DNA from: Chryseobacterium sp. BLS98
GTDB lineage: Bacteria; Bacteroidota; Bacteroidia; Flavobacteriales; Weeksellaceae
NCBI RefSeq assembly: GCF_001045445.1
Contig: NZ_LFNF01000002.1
Span: 1,178,001 to 1,242,000, forward strand
DNA: 64,000 nt
Direction of reading: 5' to 3'
Part shown: positions 1 to 8,596 of the stretch, piece after piece
Position numbering within the stretch: position 1 is the first letter of the stretch
How the letters are laid out: each line of letters starts with the position of its first letter
The notes under the pieces: generated by a model
The model's input: the letters and a program-made list of their open reading frames with translations, nothing else
The model's database searches: none
What the model was told of the DNA's origin: nothing
Program-made: the position numbers and the translations under genes

Positions 1-2272
1 CAAACATTTCCGAAGCAGTTTTACCTCCGAAGGCCATTTCCAGTACAGACTGTGCATCATCGGGCATAACCCCGTAAGCCGCCATTTTATCCCTGTCCAG
101 TACTACGCTTACTTCCGGCTGACCGATATTTTTAATAATTCCCGGATCTTTTACCCCGTCTACATCTTTGATCTGTTTTAAAACCTCATCAGCCAGTTTA
201 TCCAGCGTTTCAAGGTTATCTCCATAGATCTTGATCCCGTTTTCCGCTTTGAAGCCGGCTACAGCTTCCGCTACATTATCCGAAATCGGCTGGGAATAAT
301 TGAAGGTAATCCCCTGGTAGCTTCTGAGTTTTTTATCAATCTCTTCGATGAGCTCTTCATAGCTGATGCTGCGCTTCCATTCTTCTTTTGGCTTGAGGTT
401 AACGGCAAACTGTACAAATCCGAAACCGTTCGGGTCTGTTCCGTCATTGCTTCGCCCTGTCTGGGCAAGAACATCAGTAACTTCAGGAAAGCTCATAATG
501 TCTTTCTTTAAGAGATCTGCTGTTTTCAGGGATTCCTTCAGGGATGAGCTCATCGGCATTTCTGCGGTGATCCAAAGAGAACCTTCATTCAGTTGAGGCA
601 GGAATTCCGTTCCCAGGAATTTTCCTGAGAATAAGGTAACAACCATGAACGAAACAGCAACCACTAAACTCATTCTTTTATGTTTAAAAGTATAGTTGAA
701 ACCTTTCAGTACAATCCTGTCCCAGAAATTCACAAACGGGTTGTTTTTTTCTTTTACATTCTTGTTTAATAAAATATGAGATAGAACAGGAACCAGAGTC
801 AGGGTAAATATCAATGCTCCTATCAGCGCAAATCCTAAGGTGAATGCCAAAGGTGAAAACATTTTCCCTTCTACTTTCTGAAACGAGAAGATAGGAATCA
901 GGGAGGTGATGATGATGAGTTTTGAAAAGAAGATCGCCTTTCCCAAACCTGTACCGGTCTGCTTGATCCAGCCTCCTTTGGCCAACTTGTTAAATTTTTC
1001 TGTCCCGTATTTGTGTGCTTTATGGTCGAGCATCACAAAGAGCCCTTCCACCATGACGACGGCTCCGTCAATAATGATCCCGAAATCCACTGCTCCCAAT
1101 GAAAGCAGGTTGGCACTCATTCCCGCCAGTTTTAAACATAAAAAGGCAAACAATAAGGACAATGGAATAATAATAGAAACGATCAGAGTCGTTCTCCAGT
1201 CTGCCATAAAGATCAGAACGATTACGGTAACCAGGATGATTCCTTCAATAAGGTTGTGCATTACAGTGTGGGTAGTGAAATCCATCAGGTTATCACGGTC
1301 GTAGAAGGTTACCATTTTCACATCCTTTGGAAGGATTTTTTCGTTAAGCTCTTTAATTTTTGCTTTTACGCCTACCAGAACTTCTCTCGGGTTTTCCCCT
1401 TTTCTCATCACAACAATTCCTTCTACCGTATCTTCATGATTATTGAGACCGGCCTGCCCTACCCTTGGCATTGAACTTTCGTGAACATCCGCTACATTCT
1501 TTACCAGTACTGGATTTCCGCTGTCATTCTGAATCGTAATGTTTCCGATATCATTGATGGATTTCACCAACCCTATTCCACGGACTACATAGGCCTGACC
1601 ATTTTTTTCGATCACATCGCCTCCTACATTTAAATTGCTTTTGGTAACGGCATCATATACCTGAAGTGGTGTAAGGTTGTATTTGTCCAGAGCCCTCGGG
1701 TCAATGCTCAATTCGAAAACTTTATCCTGCCCGCCAAAAACATTGATATCTGCAACTCCCGGAACCCCTCTCAGCGCACGGTCGATCACCCAGTTCTGAA
1801 GGGTAAGTAATTCTCTCGAATCTTTTGTTTTACTTTCCAGGGTATATCTGAAAATCTCCCCGGTAGGCCCGTAGGGTGGCTGAACTTCCGGATCCACCTC
1901 ATCAGGAAGGCTTACGGTTCTTAATTGGTTATTGACCTGATTTCTGGCGAAAGTGTCATCCACCCCGTCGTCGAAAAGAATTTTAACAATAGAGAGACCG
2001 AACATGGTAGTACTTCTCACACTGGTTTTCTTCTGGACCGGGCTCATGGCCAATTCGATGGGGGTAGTTACAAAACGTTCCACTTCTTCTGCGCTCCGTC
2101 CATTCCATTGGGTGATAATAACGATCTGGGTATTGGTTACATCGGGGAAAGCTTCAATAGGCATATTTTTGAAGCTTATAAAACCGGCAATGGCCAGGAT
2201 AGCTACCCAGATAAAGGTAAATGCTTTATTTTTTAAGGAAAAAGCAATTATATTTTTAATGAATTTATTCAT
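1..2272 (-). CDS. czcA: CzcA-type heavy-metal RND efflux pump (partial, C-terminus cut)
   Basis: Inner-membrane proton-driven RND pump expected to move divalent metal cations out through an adaptor and an outer-membrane channel. The start ATG at 2272 opens MNKFIKNIIAFSLKNKAFTF, followed by the first membrane helix and the family stretch NMPIEAFPDVTNTQ. About 757 residues are visible of a usual ~1040, and the reading frame runs off the left edge. The fourth-helix motif reads DFGIIIDGAVVMVEG, the DFGxxxDGA pattern of CzcA-like pumps for Zn/Co/Cd and unlike CusA; substrate is inferred from that motif only. It lies downstream of the adaptor and TolC-like genes on the same strand, so it is probably in one operon with them, although a 179-nt gap separates it from the adaptor. 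Confidence 0.93.
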   Translation of the reverse strand, partial: MNKFIKNIIAFSLKNKAFTFIWVAILAIAGFISFKNMPIEAFPDVTNTQIVIITQWNGRSAEEVERFVTTPIELAMSPVQKKTSVRSTTMFGLSIVKILFDDGVDDTFARNQVNNQLRTVSLPDEVDPEVQPPYGPTGEIFRYTLESKTKDSRELLTLQNWVIDRALRGVPGVADINVFGGQDKVFELSIDPRALDKYNLTPLQVYDAVTKSNLNVGGDVIEKNGQAYVVRGIGLVKSINDIGNITIQNDSGNPVLVKNVADVHESSMPRVGQAGLNNHEDTVEGIVVMRKGENPREVLVGVKAKIKELNEKILPKDVKMVTFYDRDNLMDFTTHTVMHNLIEGIILVTVIVLIFMADWRTTLIVSIIIPLSLLFAFLCLKLAGMSANLLSLGAVDFGIIIDGAVVMVEGLFVMLDHKAHKYGTEKFNKLAKGGWIKQTGTGLGKAIFFSKLIIITSLIPIFSFQKVEGKMFSPLAFTLGFALIGALIFTLTLVPVLSHILLNKNVKEKNNPFVNFWDRIVLKGFNYTFKHKRMSLVVAVSFMVVTLFSGKFLGTEFLPQLNEGSLWITAEMPMSSSLKESLKTADLLKKDIMSFPEVTDVLAQTGRSNDGTDPNGFGFVQFAVNLKPKEEWKRSISYEELIEEIDKKLRSYQGITFNYSQPISDNVAEAVAGFKAENGIKIYGDNLETLDKLADEVLKQIKDVDGVKDPGIIKNIGQPEVSVVLDRDKMAAYGVMPDDAQSVLEMAFGGKTASEMF

Positions 2273-2451
2273 GATCGATTAAATTGATGACCTAAAAAAG
2301 CCGTTGAAAGAAATTTTTATAAAATTTATTTTGAACATTTAAATTTTAATAGTTTCCAAACCATTAAGCAGATTTAAGGGTTTATGAATTATAAAGCCAT
2401 CACAAGCAGGATCAGATAATCCTGAAAATCTTAATGGTTTACAATAAGAAT

Positions 2452-3537
2452 TTAACTGTTCAGGGAACGGTAGATCAGCAGCTGGTTGTTGGTGATCACT
2501 TCTTCCCCTTCAGACAGGCCTCTGTCTACATAGGTAATATCCCCCACCTGTTTTAATATTTTTATTTCTTTGACTTTTATCTCTGTTCTGGATTTGAAAA
2601 CCACTACAAAACTTCTGTTGTCATCAAATATCACTGCTTTTGAAGGCACAGTGAGAGCAGTATTGTTCTCTGAACTTGAAACCTTGATGGTGGCTTTGCT
2701 TTCCGGAATTAAAAGGCCGTTGGCGTTATCCAGTACCACTCTTGCCTGCATAGCATTCGTTTCGGGATCAATAATCTTGAATATTTTATCTATTCTGCCA
2801 TCAAAAACCTTATCCGGATAAGACAGGGTGGAAACCTGTGCCTTCATTCCCAGGCTTATTTTTTCAATATCCGATTCATTGACGTTCATGATTGCCCATA
2901 CGTTTGTTGTATTTGCTACATCAAAAATATTTTCGCTTCTGTCGCTTCTCAGCTGCATATCTTTGTTGATGTTTTTCTGAACAATGTATCCACTGATGGG
3001 AGCAACAACACTATAGATGTTTCCTTTCTTAACATTGTAAACCGTACTTACGGCGGTAGCTCTCTGCATCTGGTCCTGAGCTTTCTGAAGTACGCTTTTC
3101 GCTTCAAGAACTTCTCTTTCCGTATTCAGTTTCCCTTCATACATTTCTTTGGCTACACGAAGGTTATTTTGAGCAACCACTAAATCGGTTTTTGCATCAC
3201 TTACATCTTTTTGGACTTCCGCCAACTCGGTACTTCTGATCGTGGCCAGCACCTGACCTTTTTTTACATAATCACCAAGCTCGGCATTAACGCTTAGAAC
3301 ATTTCCACCTACCAAAGGATATACATCAATGTAGCTGTTTTTATCGGCAGATATTTTTCCGTAAAAGCTGTATTGGTCTTCTACATTTTTCCTTTCAACT
3401 TTAGCCAGAGAAATGGAATTGAGCATCGTATTACTCAGCTCAAAGCCTTTTTTAGCCTGTGGTGCTTTTTCTTCTTCTTTTTTTGCACATGATAATAAAG
3501 ACAAGACTATCAGTACAGGTATTATATATTTTTTCAT
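2452..3537 (-). CDS. RND efflux periplasmic adaptor lipoprotein (CzcB-like)
   Basis: Membrane-fusion protein (HlyD/CzcB type) that bridges the inner-membrane RND pump and the outer-membrane channel. 361 aa. An N-terminal lipoprotein signal has a lipobox LLSC with Cys17. A biotinyl-lipoyl-like half (GGNVLSVNAELGDYVKKGQ) is followed by a coiled-coil hairpin (about residues 100-160), the second lipoyl half (VVAPISGYIVQKNI), and beta-barrel and membrane-proximal domains. Its start lies 3 nt from the stop of the TolC-like gene, so the two are co-transcribed. The CzcA-like pump follows. Metal specificity cannot be read from this protein; no His-rich metal-binding extension is visible. Confidence 0.92.
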   Translation of the reverse strand: MKKYIIPVLIVLSLLSCAKKEEEKAPQAKKGFELSNTMLNSISLAKVERKNVEDQYSFYGKISADKNSYIDVYPLVGGNVLSVNAELGDYVKKGQVLATIRSTELAEVQKDVSDAKTDLVVAQNNLRVAKEMYEGKLNTEREVLEAKSVLQKAQDQMQRATAVSTVYNVKKGNIYSVVAPISGYIVQKNINKDMQLRSDRSENIFDVANTTNVWAIMNVNESDIEKISLGMKAQVSTLSYPDKVFDGRIDKIFKIIDPETNAMQARVVLDNANGLLIPESKATIKVSSSENNTALTVPSKAVIFDDNRSFVVVFKSRTEIKVKEIKILKQVGDITYVDRGLSEGEEVITNNQLLIYRSLNS

Positions 3538-3540
3538 TGC

Positions 3541-4782
3541 TTAATAGAAGATTTTCGTTTGTATAAGTTGATTCAGTTGTTCTGCCGACTGCATAATCTC
3601 GTTCTTCATATCATAGATCTGGAGCGCCGTTTGCCTATAGCTGTCCATGAAATCTGTAAATTCTATAAGGTTAATGTTTCCTTTTCTGAAGTTTTTCAGC
3701 ATTCCGTCGTAGACCAGTTCCATGTTGGTGAGATCTGTTGTTTTGATCCCTGCCAGTTGATCATACTGACTTTTCCATGTTTTGTAAGCAGCCTGGACCT
3801 TGGTTTCAAGTGACAGCTTTTGGTAATCTGCATTTTTCTGGTTTTGCTGAATGGCATAATTGGCCTTTTCTACGTTTCCCTGATTGGATTTCCATAAGGG
3901 TAAAGGGATTCCAACCATAAGATTGACCTCATTTTTAAAGGTTCCTCCATTTTGGTCCCATCCCGCTCCTACATTCAGATCCGGCACATTGAGGGATTTC
4001 TGCCATTGGGCATACAGCTTACTATTGTCAATCAGTTTTAGAAAATATTGGTAATCGGAATTATTTTCCAGCGCTTTTCTTTTTAGTTCATCTTCGTCTC
4101 CGAATGGCTGTGCAGCAAGAATTTCTTTTGCATCCGCATCAGAAAGCTGGGGTTCTATATCCTCTGAAATTCCCGTCAGTACTTTCAGATTCTGTTCAAA
4201 TTCAAGGATATTTTTATTAATGCCCAGCTTATCATTGTTAAGCTGAATAACCAGGCTCTGTAATCTCACTTCATCTTTAAGGGAAACGTTTCCTTTTGCC
4301 GACTGTACGCGGTAAGCATCCAGCAGATCATTCATGTATCCCAGTTGCTTATTGGTATTGTCCAGTTTCTGCTTTTCGTAATATAAATTGAAATAAGCAG
4401 CCCTGAGCTGTGCTCTCAAATCCACCAACAGCTGTGAAAACTGAAGCTGGGCCAGTTCTTTGTTTGATTTTGCAAAGGCAATCTCATTTTTCTTTTTACC
4501 ACCCATATAAATCAGCTGGGTAATCTCTGCTCCTTTGGCATGCCCTATATCAAAAGCTTTTCTACCTTCCGGATTGTATGCATTGATCTGTCCGCTCAGC
4601 TGTGGTAGTTCCCAAATCTTAGCCTGCAGAATGTCTGCATCGGCCATATTGATGTTATATTGTTCTGCAAGAAGCTGAAGATTGTTTTTCTGAAAGGCCT
4701 CTTCACAGTCCAAAAGTGACATCTGCTGTTGTCCGGCCATGAATGAGGAGATGGCAATAAACAGCCCCGCAATTTTGTTCAT
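3541..4782 (-). CDS. TolC-family outer-membrane efflux protein (CzcC-like)
   Basis: Outer-membrane channel of a tripartite CBA efflux system. 413 aa, with signal peptide MNKIAGLFIAISSFMAGQ and two long, helix-rich, Gln/Asn/Leu-rich repeats typical of the OEP family (about residues 20-200 and 215-410). The segment PDLNVGAGWDQNGGTFKNE matches the beta-strand region of the second repeat. It is the first gene of the pump operon and directly precedes the adaptor. The preceding 176 nt separate it from the histidine kinase gene. No clear TAnnTTTG box was seen there, so transcription may start at a regulated promoter bound by the neighbouring response regulator (inference). Confidence 0.9.
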   Translation of the reverse strand: MNKIAGLFIAISSFMAGQQQMSLLDCEEAFQKNNLQLLAEQYNINMADADILQAKIWELPQLSGQINAYNPEGRKAFDIGHAKGAEITQLIYMGGKKKNEIAFAKSNKELAQLQFSQLLVDLRAQLRAAYFNLYYEKQKLDNTNKQLGYMNDLLDAYRVQSAKGNVSLKDEVRLQSLVIQLNNDKLGINKNILEFEQNLKVLTGISEDIEPQLSDADAKEILAAQPFGDEDELKRKALENNSDYQYFLKLIDNSKLYAQWQKSLNVPDLNVGAGWDQNGGTFKNEVNLMVGIPLPLWKSNQGNVEKANYAIQQNQKNADYQKLSLETKVQAAYKTWKSQYDQLAGIKTTDLTNMELVYDGMLKNFRKGNINLIEFTDFMDSYRQTALQIYDMKNEIMQSAEQLNQLIQTKIFY

Positions 4783-4958
4783 TCTATCTTTTTTTATGAT
4801 ACAAAATTGCCTTTATACGATTAAAATGACCTTAAAGGAGCCTTAAAAAAAAATTAAATTTGTTTCGGGAATGCTGATAAATGCTGTATTTATTAGAAAA
4901 TTGATTAAAAATATACACTTATTAACCTATTCAATGAAATAGCAAAAATGATAATCAA

Positions 4959-6329
4959 TCAAAAATGTTTATTAAAAATAATGCTGAAATTATTGGTATG
5001 TTCGGCCGGAGCAGAATAGCTGATCTTTGCGTTGTGATATTCAAGGATTCTCTTGACAATCCGAAGGCCAAGCCCTGAACCGGAGATATTCTGGGAATTA
5101 TGCCCTCTCATAAAAGCTTCAAACAGTTTTCCTTGTTCCTCTTCAGGAATGGTATTTCCATGGGAAGTTACGTCAACCTTCAGCTGATCGTTGGTTTCTG
5201 TTATTAAAACATCCACTTCTGCATCATCTGAATAGACTGCCGCATTTTTAAAGAGGTTGATAAAGACAATCACCAGCAGAGACTGAATGCCGCTTATTGT
5301 GAGAAGTCCATTCTCCGAAGTATCTTCTGAGATCAGGAAATCAAGCTTAAGAGCCGGGTAACTTTTTTCTACAGCTTCAAAAGCTTCAAATATTACTTCA
5401 TCAATTCTCACTTCTTCATAAATACTCTGGATATTTTCTTTATCGAATTTGGTAAGCAGCAAAAGAGAATTGGTAAGATCAGAAAGTTGATAGACGTCTG
5501 TTTGAATCTGTTTCAGGGAAACAAGTGTTTCAGGAGAATGTTTTTCAAATTTGATAAGGTTTTCCAGCTGGAATGCCATTCTTGTGATGGGCGTCCTGAT
5601 CTCATGCGATGCACTTGCCGTGAAATCTTTCTGAGACTGAAATACATCATCCAGTCTTGCAATCATCGTATTAAAGGATTTTGCCAGAACGTTGATCTCG
5701 TCATCAGACTCCTGAACAGGAATCTGTGTGGTTAGTTTATGAGCCGTAACCTCTGAAATCTCTTTATTTAAATCTTCTAACGGCCGCAGGAACTGGCCCA
5801 TAAAATAGTAACTGAAAAAACCTATCAGAAGGGTACTCATCACATAGGCCGTAATCAGAAGGTATTTCAGATATTCAAGCTTGGATTTTCCGTTGGAATC
5901 AAAAGCACTGGTAAGGATATAATAATTTTTACCATTAATGTTCCGGAGTGCCGCATAAATCTCAGGGACCGTTTTTTCGGTGTATATAATCTTCTTTTCG
6001 TCCAGATCTTTGAGAAGATTACTGTCCCAGGTAACATTCCGGTCTTTAATCGTGCTATAGATCAACTCTTTATCACTATTGAAGATTAAGATCGTTTCAT
6101 TAAGAAGGATGTTGTCTGAATTTTCATTAAAAAAGATAGGAGCCTCCTCTTCAAAATTCCTGGATTTTGAAATGAAGTGTGAAGTAAATTCAAGACGCTG
6201 CCTGAACCGCTCTTTGAACTCATCTCTCCTGAAATCATTAAAGGACATATAAATAACTGCCATTACCATTGCAAAAAGCAGGGAAAAGGCAACACTTATT
6301 GTTAATGCGATCCTCCTTTTTAATGACAT
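4959..6329 (-). CDS. Sensor histidine kinase (HAMP, HisKA, HATPase)
   Basis: Inner-membrane sensor kinase, 456 aa. A first membrane helix lies at about residues 8-29, then a periplasmic sensor loop of about 125 residues, a second helix at about 155-180, a HAMP linker, the HisKA box SASHEIRTPITRM with the phospho-acceptor His near residue 242, an N box (NLFKNAAVYS) and a G2 box (GSGLGLRIVKRI). The start codon follows immediately after the stop of the response-regulator gene (6330), so the two form a cognate pair. Adjacency to the CzcCBA-type operon suggests metal sensing in the periplasm, as for CusS/CzcS; this is inference from context. Confidence 0.94.
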   Translation of the reverse strand: MSLKRRIALTISVAFSLLFAMVMAVIYMSFNDFRRDEFKERFRQRLEFTSHFISKSRNFEEEAPIFFNENSDNILLNETILIFNSDKELIYSTIKDRNVTWDSNLLKDLDEKKIIYTEKTVPEIYAALRNINGKNYYILTSAFDSNGKSKLEYLKYLLITAYVMSTLLIGFFSYYFMGQFLRPLEDLNKEISEVTAHKLTTQIPVQESDDEINVLAKSFNTMIARLDDVFQSQKDFTASASHEIRTPITRMAFQLENLIKFEKHSPETLVSLKQIQTDVYQLSDLTNSLLLLTKFDKENIQSIYEEVRIDEVIFEAFEAVEKSYPALKLDFLISEDTSENGLLTISGIQSLLVIVFINLFKNAAVYSDDAEVDVLITETNDQLKVDVTSHGNTIPEEEQGKLFEAFMRGHNSQNISGSGLGLRIVKRILEYHNAKISYSAPAEHTNNFSIIFNKHF

Positions 6330-7013
6330 TTACAAAGGGCTTAAGTAATATCCGAAACCTGAGCGGGTATGAATAAGTTTAAGTTTAAAATCTTTATCGA
6401 TCTTTTTCCTTAAAAAATTGATGTAGACTTCTACGGTATTGGTGTTGGTATTGAAATTATGTTCCCATACATGTTCTGTAATCTGCTGCTTGGAAACCGT
6501 TCTTCCCTGCGCTTCGGCAAGGTAAACCAACAGCTGAAATTCTTTAAGGGTAAGAGCAATTTCGTTGCCTGCTCTATATACTTTCTGTTCAGTTTTGTTG
6601 ATGATAAGATCATCTACTCTGATAATGTCCTGATCTGCAGTATCAGACGTAGTTTTTCTCCGTAACAGCGAATTCATCCTCAACAGAAGCTCCTCAAACT
6701 GGAAAGGTTTTACCAGGTAATCATCGGCAAGTCTGGTAAACGCATCTTTTTTATCCGAAATGTCTCCATAAGCCGAAATAATGATGATAGGGGTATTTTT
6801 ATCGAAAGAACGAATCGTCTGGCAGACATCCAATCCGTTTATTTTAGGAACATTAATATCAAGCAAGTACAGGTCATACGTATTGTTCTTGATCTGGCGG
6901 AGAAAAGTTTCGCCGTCATAGATTTTATCACAGGTAAAGCTGTTTGATTCCAGAAACCTGCAGAGTTCCGCGGAAAGAATGAGGTCGTCTTCCAATAAAA
7001 GAATATTCATCAA
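6330..7013 (-). CDS. OmpR/PhoB-family response regulator
   Basis: DNA-binding response regulator, 227 aa. The receiver domain has acidic residues D9/D10, phospho-acceptor Asp52 in LYLLDINVP, Ser80 and Lys102 (VKPF). A C-terminal winged-helix domain of OmpR type covers about residues 130-225 (ALTLKEFQLLVYLAEAQG and a closing RSGFGYYL). It begins with two Met codons, so the true start may be 7010. It is the first gene of the pair with the kinase gene, which starts on the next base after its stop. It most likely controls the downstream TolC/adaptor/RND genes in response to a metal ion (inference from neighbourhood). Confidence 0.94.
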   Translation of the reverse strand: MMNILLLEDDLILSAELCRFLESNSFTCDKIYDGETFLRQIKNNTYDLYLLDINVPKINGLDVCQTIRSFDKNTPIIIISAYGDISDKKDAFTRLADDYLVKPFQFEELLLRMNSLLRRKTTSDTADQDIIRVDDLIINKTEQKVYRAGNEIALTLKEFQLLVYLAEAQGRTVSKQQITEHVWEHNFNTNTNTVEVYINFLRKKIDKDFKLKLIHTRSGFGYYLSPL

Positions 7014-7284
7014 AATCTTATTTTATACGAATTTAACACTTTTTTTATGTTCCTGCCTCATCCATTAAAAGCGGATCAACAGTTTTAATTAAATTTTAAG
7101 CCGATTTTTATGCGAAAAACAGCCTTATGATAAGGCAAAGTATTTTTTAAGGCAAAGTTTTAAATCATCTATATTGAAAGTGCAGAGGAATAATCAATCT
7201 TTGATTGATTTGATGAAGCAGGCGTATCTTTCTGGTGATATTTCTTCGCTGAATTTCAAAAGAATGATATTTTGAATTCAGGAC

Positions 7285-7310
7285 AAAAAAAATCCCGAAG
7301 AAATTCGGGA
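7285..7310 (-). terminator. Intrinsic terminator of the tRNA operon
   Basis: Read on the minus strand, a 7-bp perfect stem TCCCGAA/TTCGGGA with a 4-nt loop (7293-7310) is followed by eight T residues (7292 down to 7285). It lies 9 nt beyond the last tRNA gene of the cluster, so transcription of the tRNA operon should end here. Confidence 0.85.
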
Positions 7311-7319
7311 AATTGTGAG

Positions 7320-7391
7320 AGCCAACTACGGGACTTGAACCCGTGACCTCTTCCTTACCAAGGAAGCACTCTACCGCTGAGCTAAGTCGGC
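7320..7391 (-). tRNA. tRNA-Thr (anticodon GGT)
   Basis: 72-nt cloverleaf. Acceptor stem GCCGACT/AGTTGGC with one G-U pair, D arm AGCTCAGCGGTAGAG, anticodon loop TTGGTAA giving GGT, and T loop TTCAAGT. CCA is not encoded. It is the last tRNA of a minus-strand operon. In E. coli the equivalent thrT precedes tufB; here a terminator follows instead. Confidence 0.95.
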
Positions 7392-7433
7392 ATTGAAGCA
7401 AAAAAATCACACTAACCAGCATGATTTTCTTTG

Positions 7434-7506
7434 AGCGGAAGACGGGGGTCGAACCCGCGACATTCAGCTTGGAAGGCTGACGCTCTACCAACTGAGCTAC
7501 TTCCGC
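7434..7506 (-). tRNA. tRNA-Gly (anticodon TCC), copy 1
   Basis: 73-nt cloverleaf. Acceptor GCGGAAG/CTTCCGC, anticodon stem TCAGC/GCTGA around loop CTTCCAA (anticodon TCC), T loop TTCGACC. CCA is not encoded. Identical in sequence to the copy at 7865-7937; part of a tandem cassette duplication. Confidence 0.96.
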
Positions 7507-7592
7507 AATTTTGTTTCCAAAATTATTGGTAACGCTGTGCAAACTTAGGAAAATCCTTTTAAATCTGCAAGACTTTTTCTTAATATAAAATG

Positions 7593-7673
7593 TGGGGAGA
7601 GCAGGATTCGAACCTACGAAGCCGAAGCAACTGAGTTACAGTCAGTCCCATTTAGCCACTCTGGAATCTCCCC
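7593..7673 (-). tRNA. tRNA-Tyr (anticodon GTA), copy 1
   Basis: 81-nt tRNA with the long variable arm expected for bacterial tRNA-Tyr. Acceptor GGGGAGA/TCTCCCC, anticodon stem ACTGA/TCAGT with loop CTGTAAC (anticodon GTA), T loop TTCGAAT, discriminator A, no encoded CCA. Identical to the copy at 8023-8103. Confidence 0.96.
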
Positions 7674-7693
7674 TCATGTTTATATTAAAATTG

Positions 7694-7767
7694 AGCCTCC
7701 AGAGGGATTCGAACCCACGACCCCGAGATTACAAATCACGTGCTCTGGCCAACTGAGCTATGGAGGC
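7694..7767 (-). tRNA. tRNA-Thr (anticodon TGT), copy 1
   Basis: 74-nt cloverleaf. Acceptor GCCTCCA/TGGAGGC, anticodon loop TTTGTAA giving TGT, T loop TTCGAAT. Read by eye, both the anticodon stem and the T stem carry one T-T mismatch. Identical to the copy at 8123-8196. Confidence 0.94.
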
Positions 7768-7864
7768 AATTTTAAAATTTAGTCTGAATGCTTTAGAGAA
7801 CATCTACTCTACGCTTTTTCAGCAGTGAAAAAAAAATCACCCTCTAAAAGAGTGATCAATTCTG

Positions 7865-7937
7865 AGCGGAAGACGGGGGTCGAACCCGCGACATTCAGCT
7901 TGGAAGGCTGACGCTCTACCAACTGAGCTACTTCCGC
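7865..7937 (-). tRNA. tRNA-Gly (anticodon TCC), copy 2
   Basis: Second identical copy of the 73-nt tRNA-Gly(TCC) at 7434-7506, in the upstream unit of the tandem cassette. The sequence following it (the spacer to tRNA-Tyr) is also nearly identical for about 45 nt, so the duplication includes spacers and not only the tRNA genes. Confidence 0.96.
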
Positions 7938-8022
7938 AATTTTGTTTCCAAAATTATTGGTAACGCTGTGCAAACTTAGGAAAAATCCTTTAGATACACA
8001 AGTTTTTATATAATATAAAATG

Positions 8023-8103
8023 TGGGGAGAGCAGGATTCGAACCTACGAAGCCGAAGCAACTGAGTTACAGTCAGTCCCATTTAGCCACTCTGGAATCTC
8101 CCC
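8023..8103 (-). tRNA. tRNA-Tyr (anticodon GTA), copy 2
   Basis: Second identical copy of the tRNA-Tyr(GTA) at 7593-7673, offset by 430 nt. Same acceptor stem, GTA anticodon and long variable arm. Confidence 0.96.
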
Positions 8104-8122
8104 TCATGTTTATATTAAAAAG

Positions 8123-8196
8123 AGCCTCCAGAGGGATTCGAACCCACGACCCCGAGATTACAAATCACGTGCTCTGGCCAACTGAGCTATGGAGGC
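8123..8196 (-). tRNA. tRNA-Thr (anticodon TGT), copy 2
   Basis: First tRNA in the direction of transcription, identical to the copy at 7694-7767. It starts about 40 nt downstream of a strong promoter match at 8244-8251. Confidence 0.94.
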
Positions 8197-8243
8197 AAAT
8201 ATAAAAAAGAATTCAAAAGATCGCTGTTCCCTTTTTGCGAGTG

Positions 8244-8274
8244 CAAATATAGAACGGATTTTTTGAATTCTCAA
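8244..8274 (-). promoter_or_regulatory. Promoter of the tRNA operon
   Basis: On the minus strand a -7 box TATATTTG (8244-8251) is preceded, 20 nt upstream, by TTG (8272-8274) within GTTTG. This matches the Bacteroidetes primary sigma consensus TTTG-N19-21-TAnnTTTG. The first tRNA begins at 8196. Confidence 0.75.
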
Positions 8275-8305
8275 ACTTTTCTATAATTTTTTTTAACTTT
8301 TTTTA

Positions 8306-8596
8306 CTATGCCATTTCTTTTTTCTTGATTAATAGCTTTTTAGCAGTATCAACACACAGGTCCAAACTTTCTTCAAAACTTTCAGATGTCTTTTTCACTA
8401 CAATATCGTCTCCTGGAACGGCTAAAATAAGTTCAGCGGTTTTGTTACTTTTGTCCGAGTTATTTTCAACTTTTAAGAACACCTTACATTCATGAATTTT
8501 ATCATAAAAGGTTTCCAGTTTACTTACTTTTTTGTCAATGTGTGATTCCAATGGTTCGTGTGGAGTTAAACCAATTGATTGAACTGTGATCTTCAT
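8306..8596 (-). CDS. hpf: Ribosome hibernation-promoting factor (HPF/RaiA family)
   Basis: Short-form ribosome-associated translation inhibitor, 96 aa, which binds the 30S decoding region in stationary phase. The sequence starts MKITVQSIGLTPHEPLESHI and contains KVSKLETFYDKI and an acidic strand AELILAVPGDDIVVKK, the S30AE beta-alpha-beta fold. Its start overlaps the stop of xerC by 4 nt (ATGA), so they are translationally coupled. No C-terminal dimerisation domain is present, so this is the short type and would need a partner or act like YfiA for 70S effects (family knowledge). Confidence 0.92.
   Translation of the reverse strand: MKITVQSIGLTPHEPLESHIDKKVSKLETFYDKIHECKVFLKVENNSDKSNKTAELILAVPGDDIVVKKTSESFEESLDLCVDTAKKLLIKKKEMA

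Larger units (their letters stand above)
7434..8196 (-). repeat. Tandem duplication of a Thr-Tyr-Gly tRNA cassette
   Basis: Two head-to-tail units of about 335 nt (7434-7767 and 7865-8196) with the same gene order and identical tRNAs at offsets of 431, 430 and 429 nt. The spacer after tRNA-Gly is conserved (shared TTTGTTTCCAAAATTATTGG), and the Tyr-Thr spacer is conserved except for a few bases. A 97-nt divergent spacer containing an ATCAC/GTGAT hairpin separates the units. Confidence 0.93.

Noticed and set aside
7165..8204. Open frames at 7165-7542 (-), 7809-8081 (-) and 8022-8204 (+)
   Set aside because: They run through the tRNA genes; the predicted proteins are translations of tRNA sequence and have no gene-like context.
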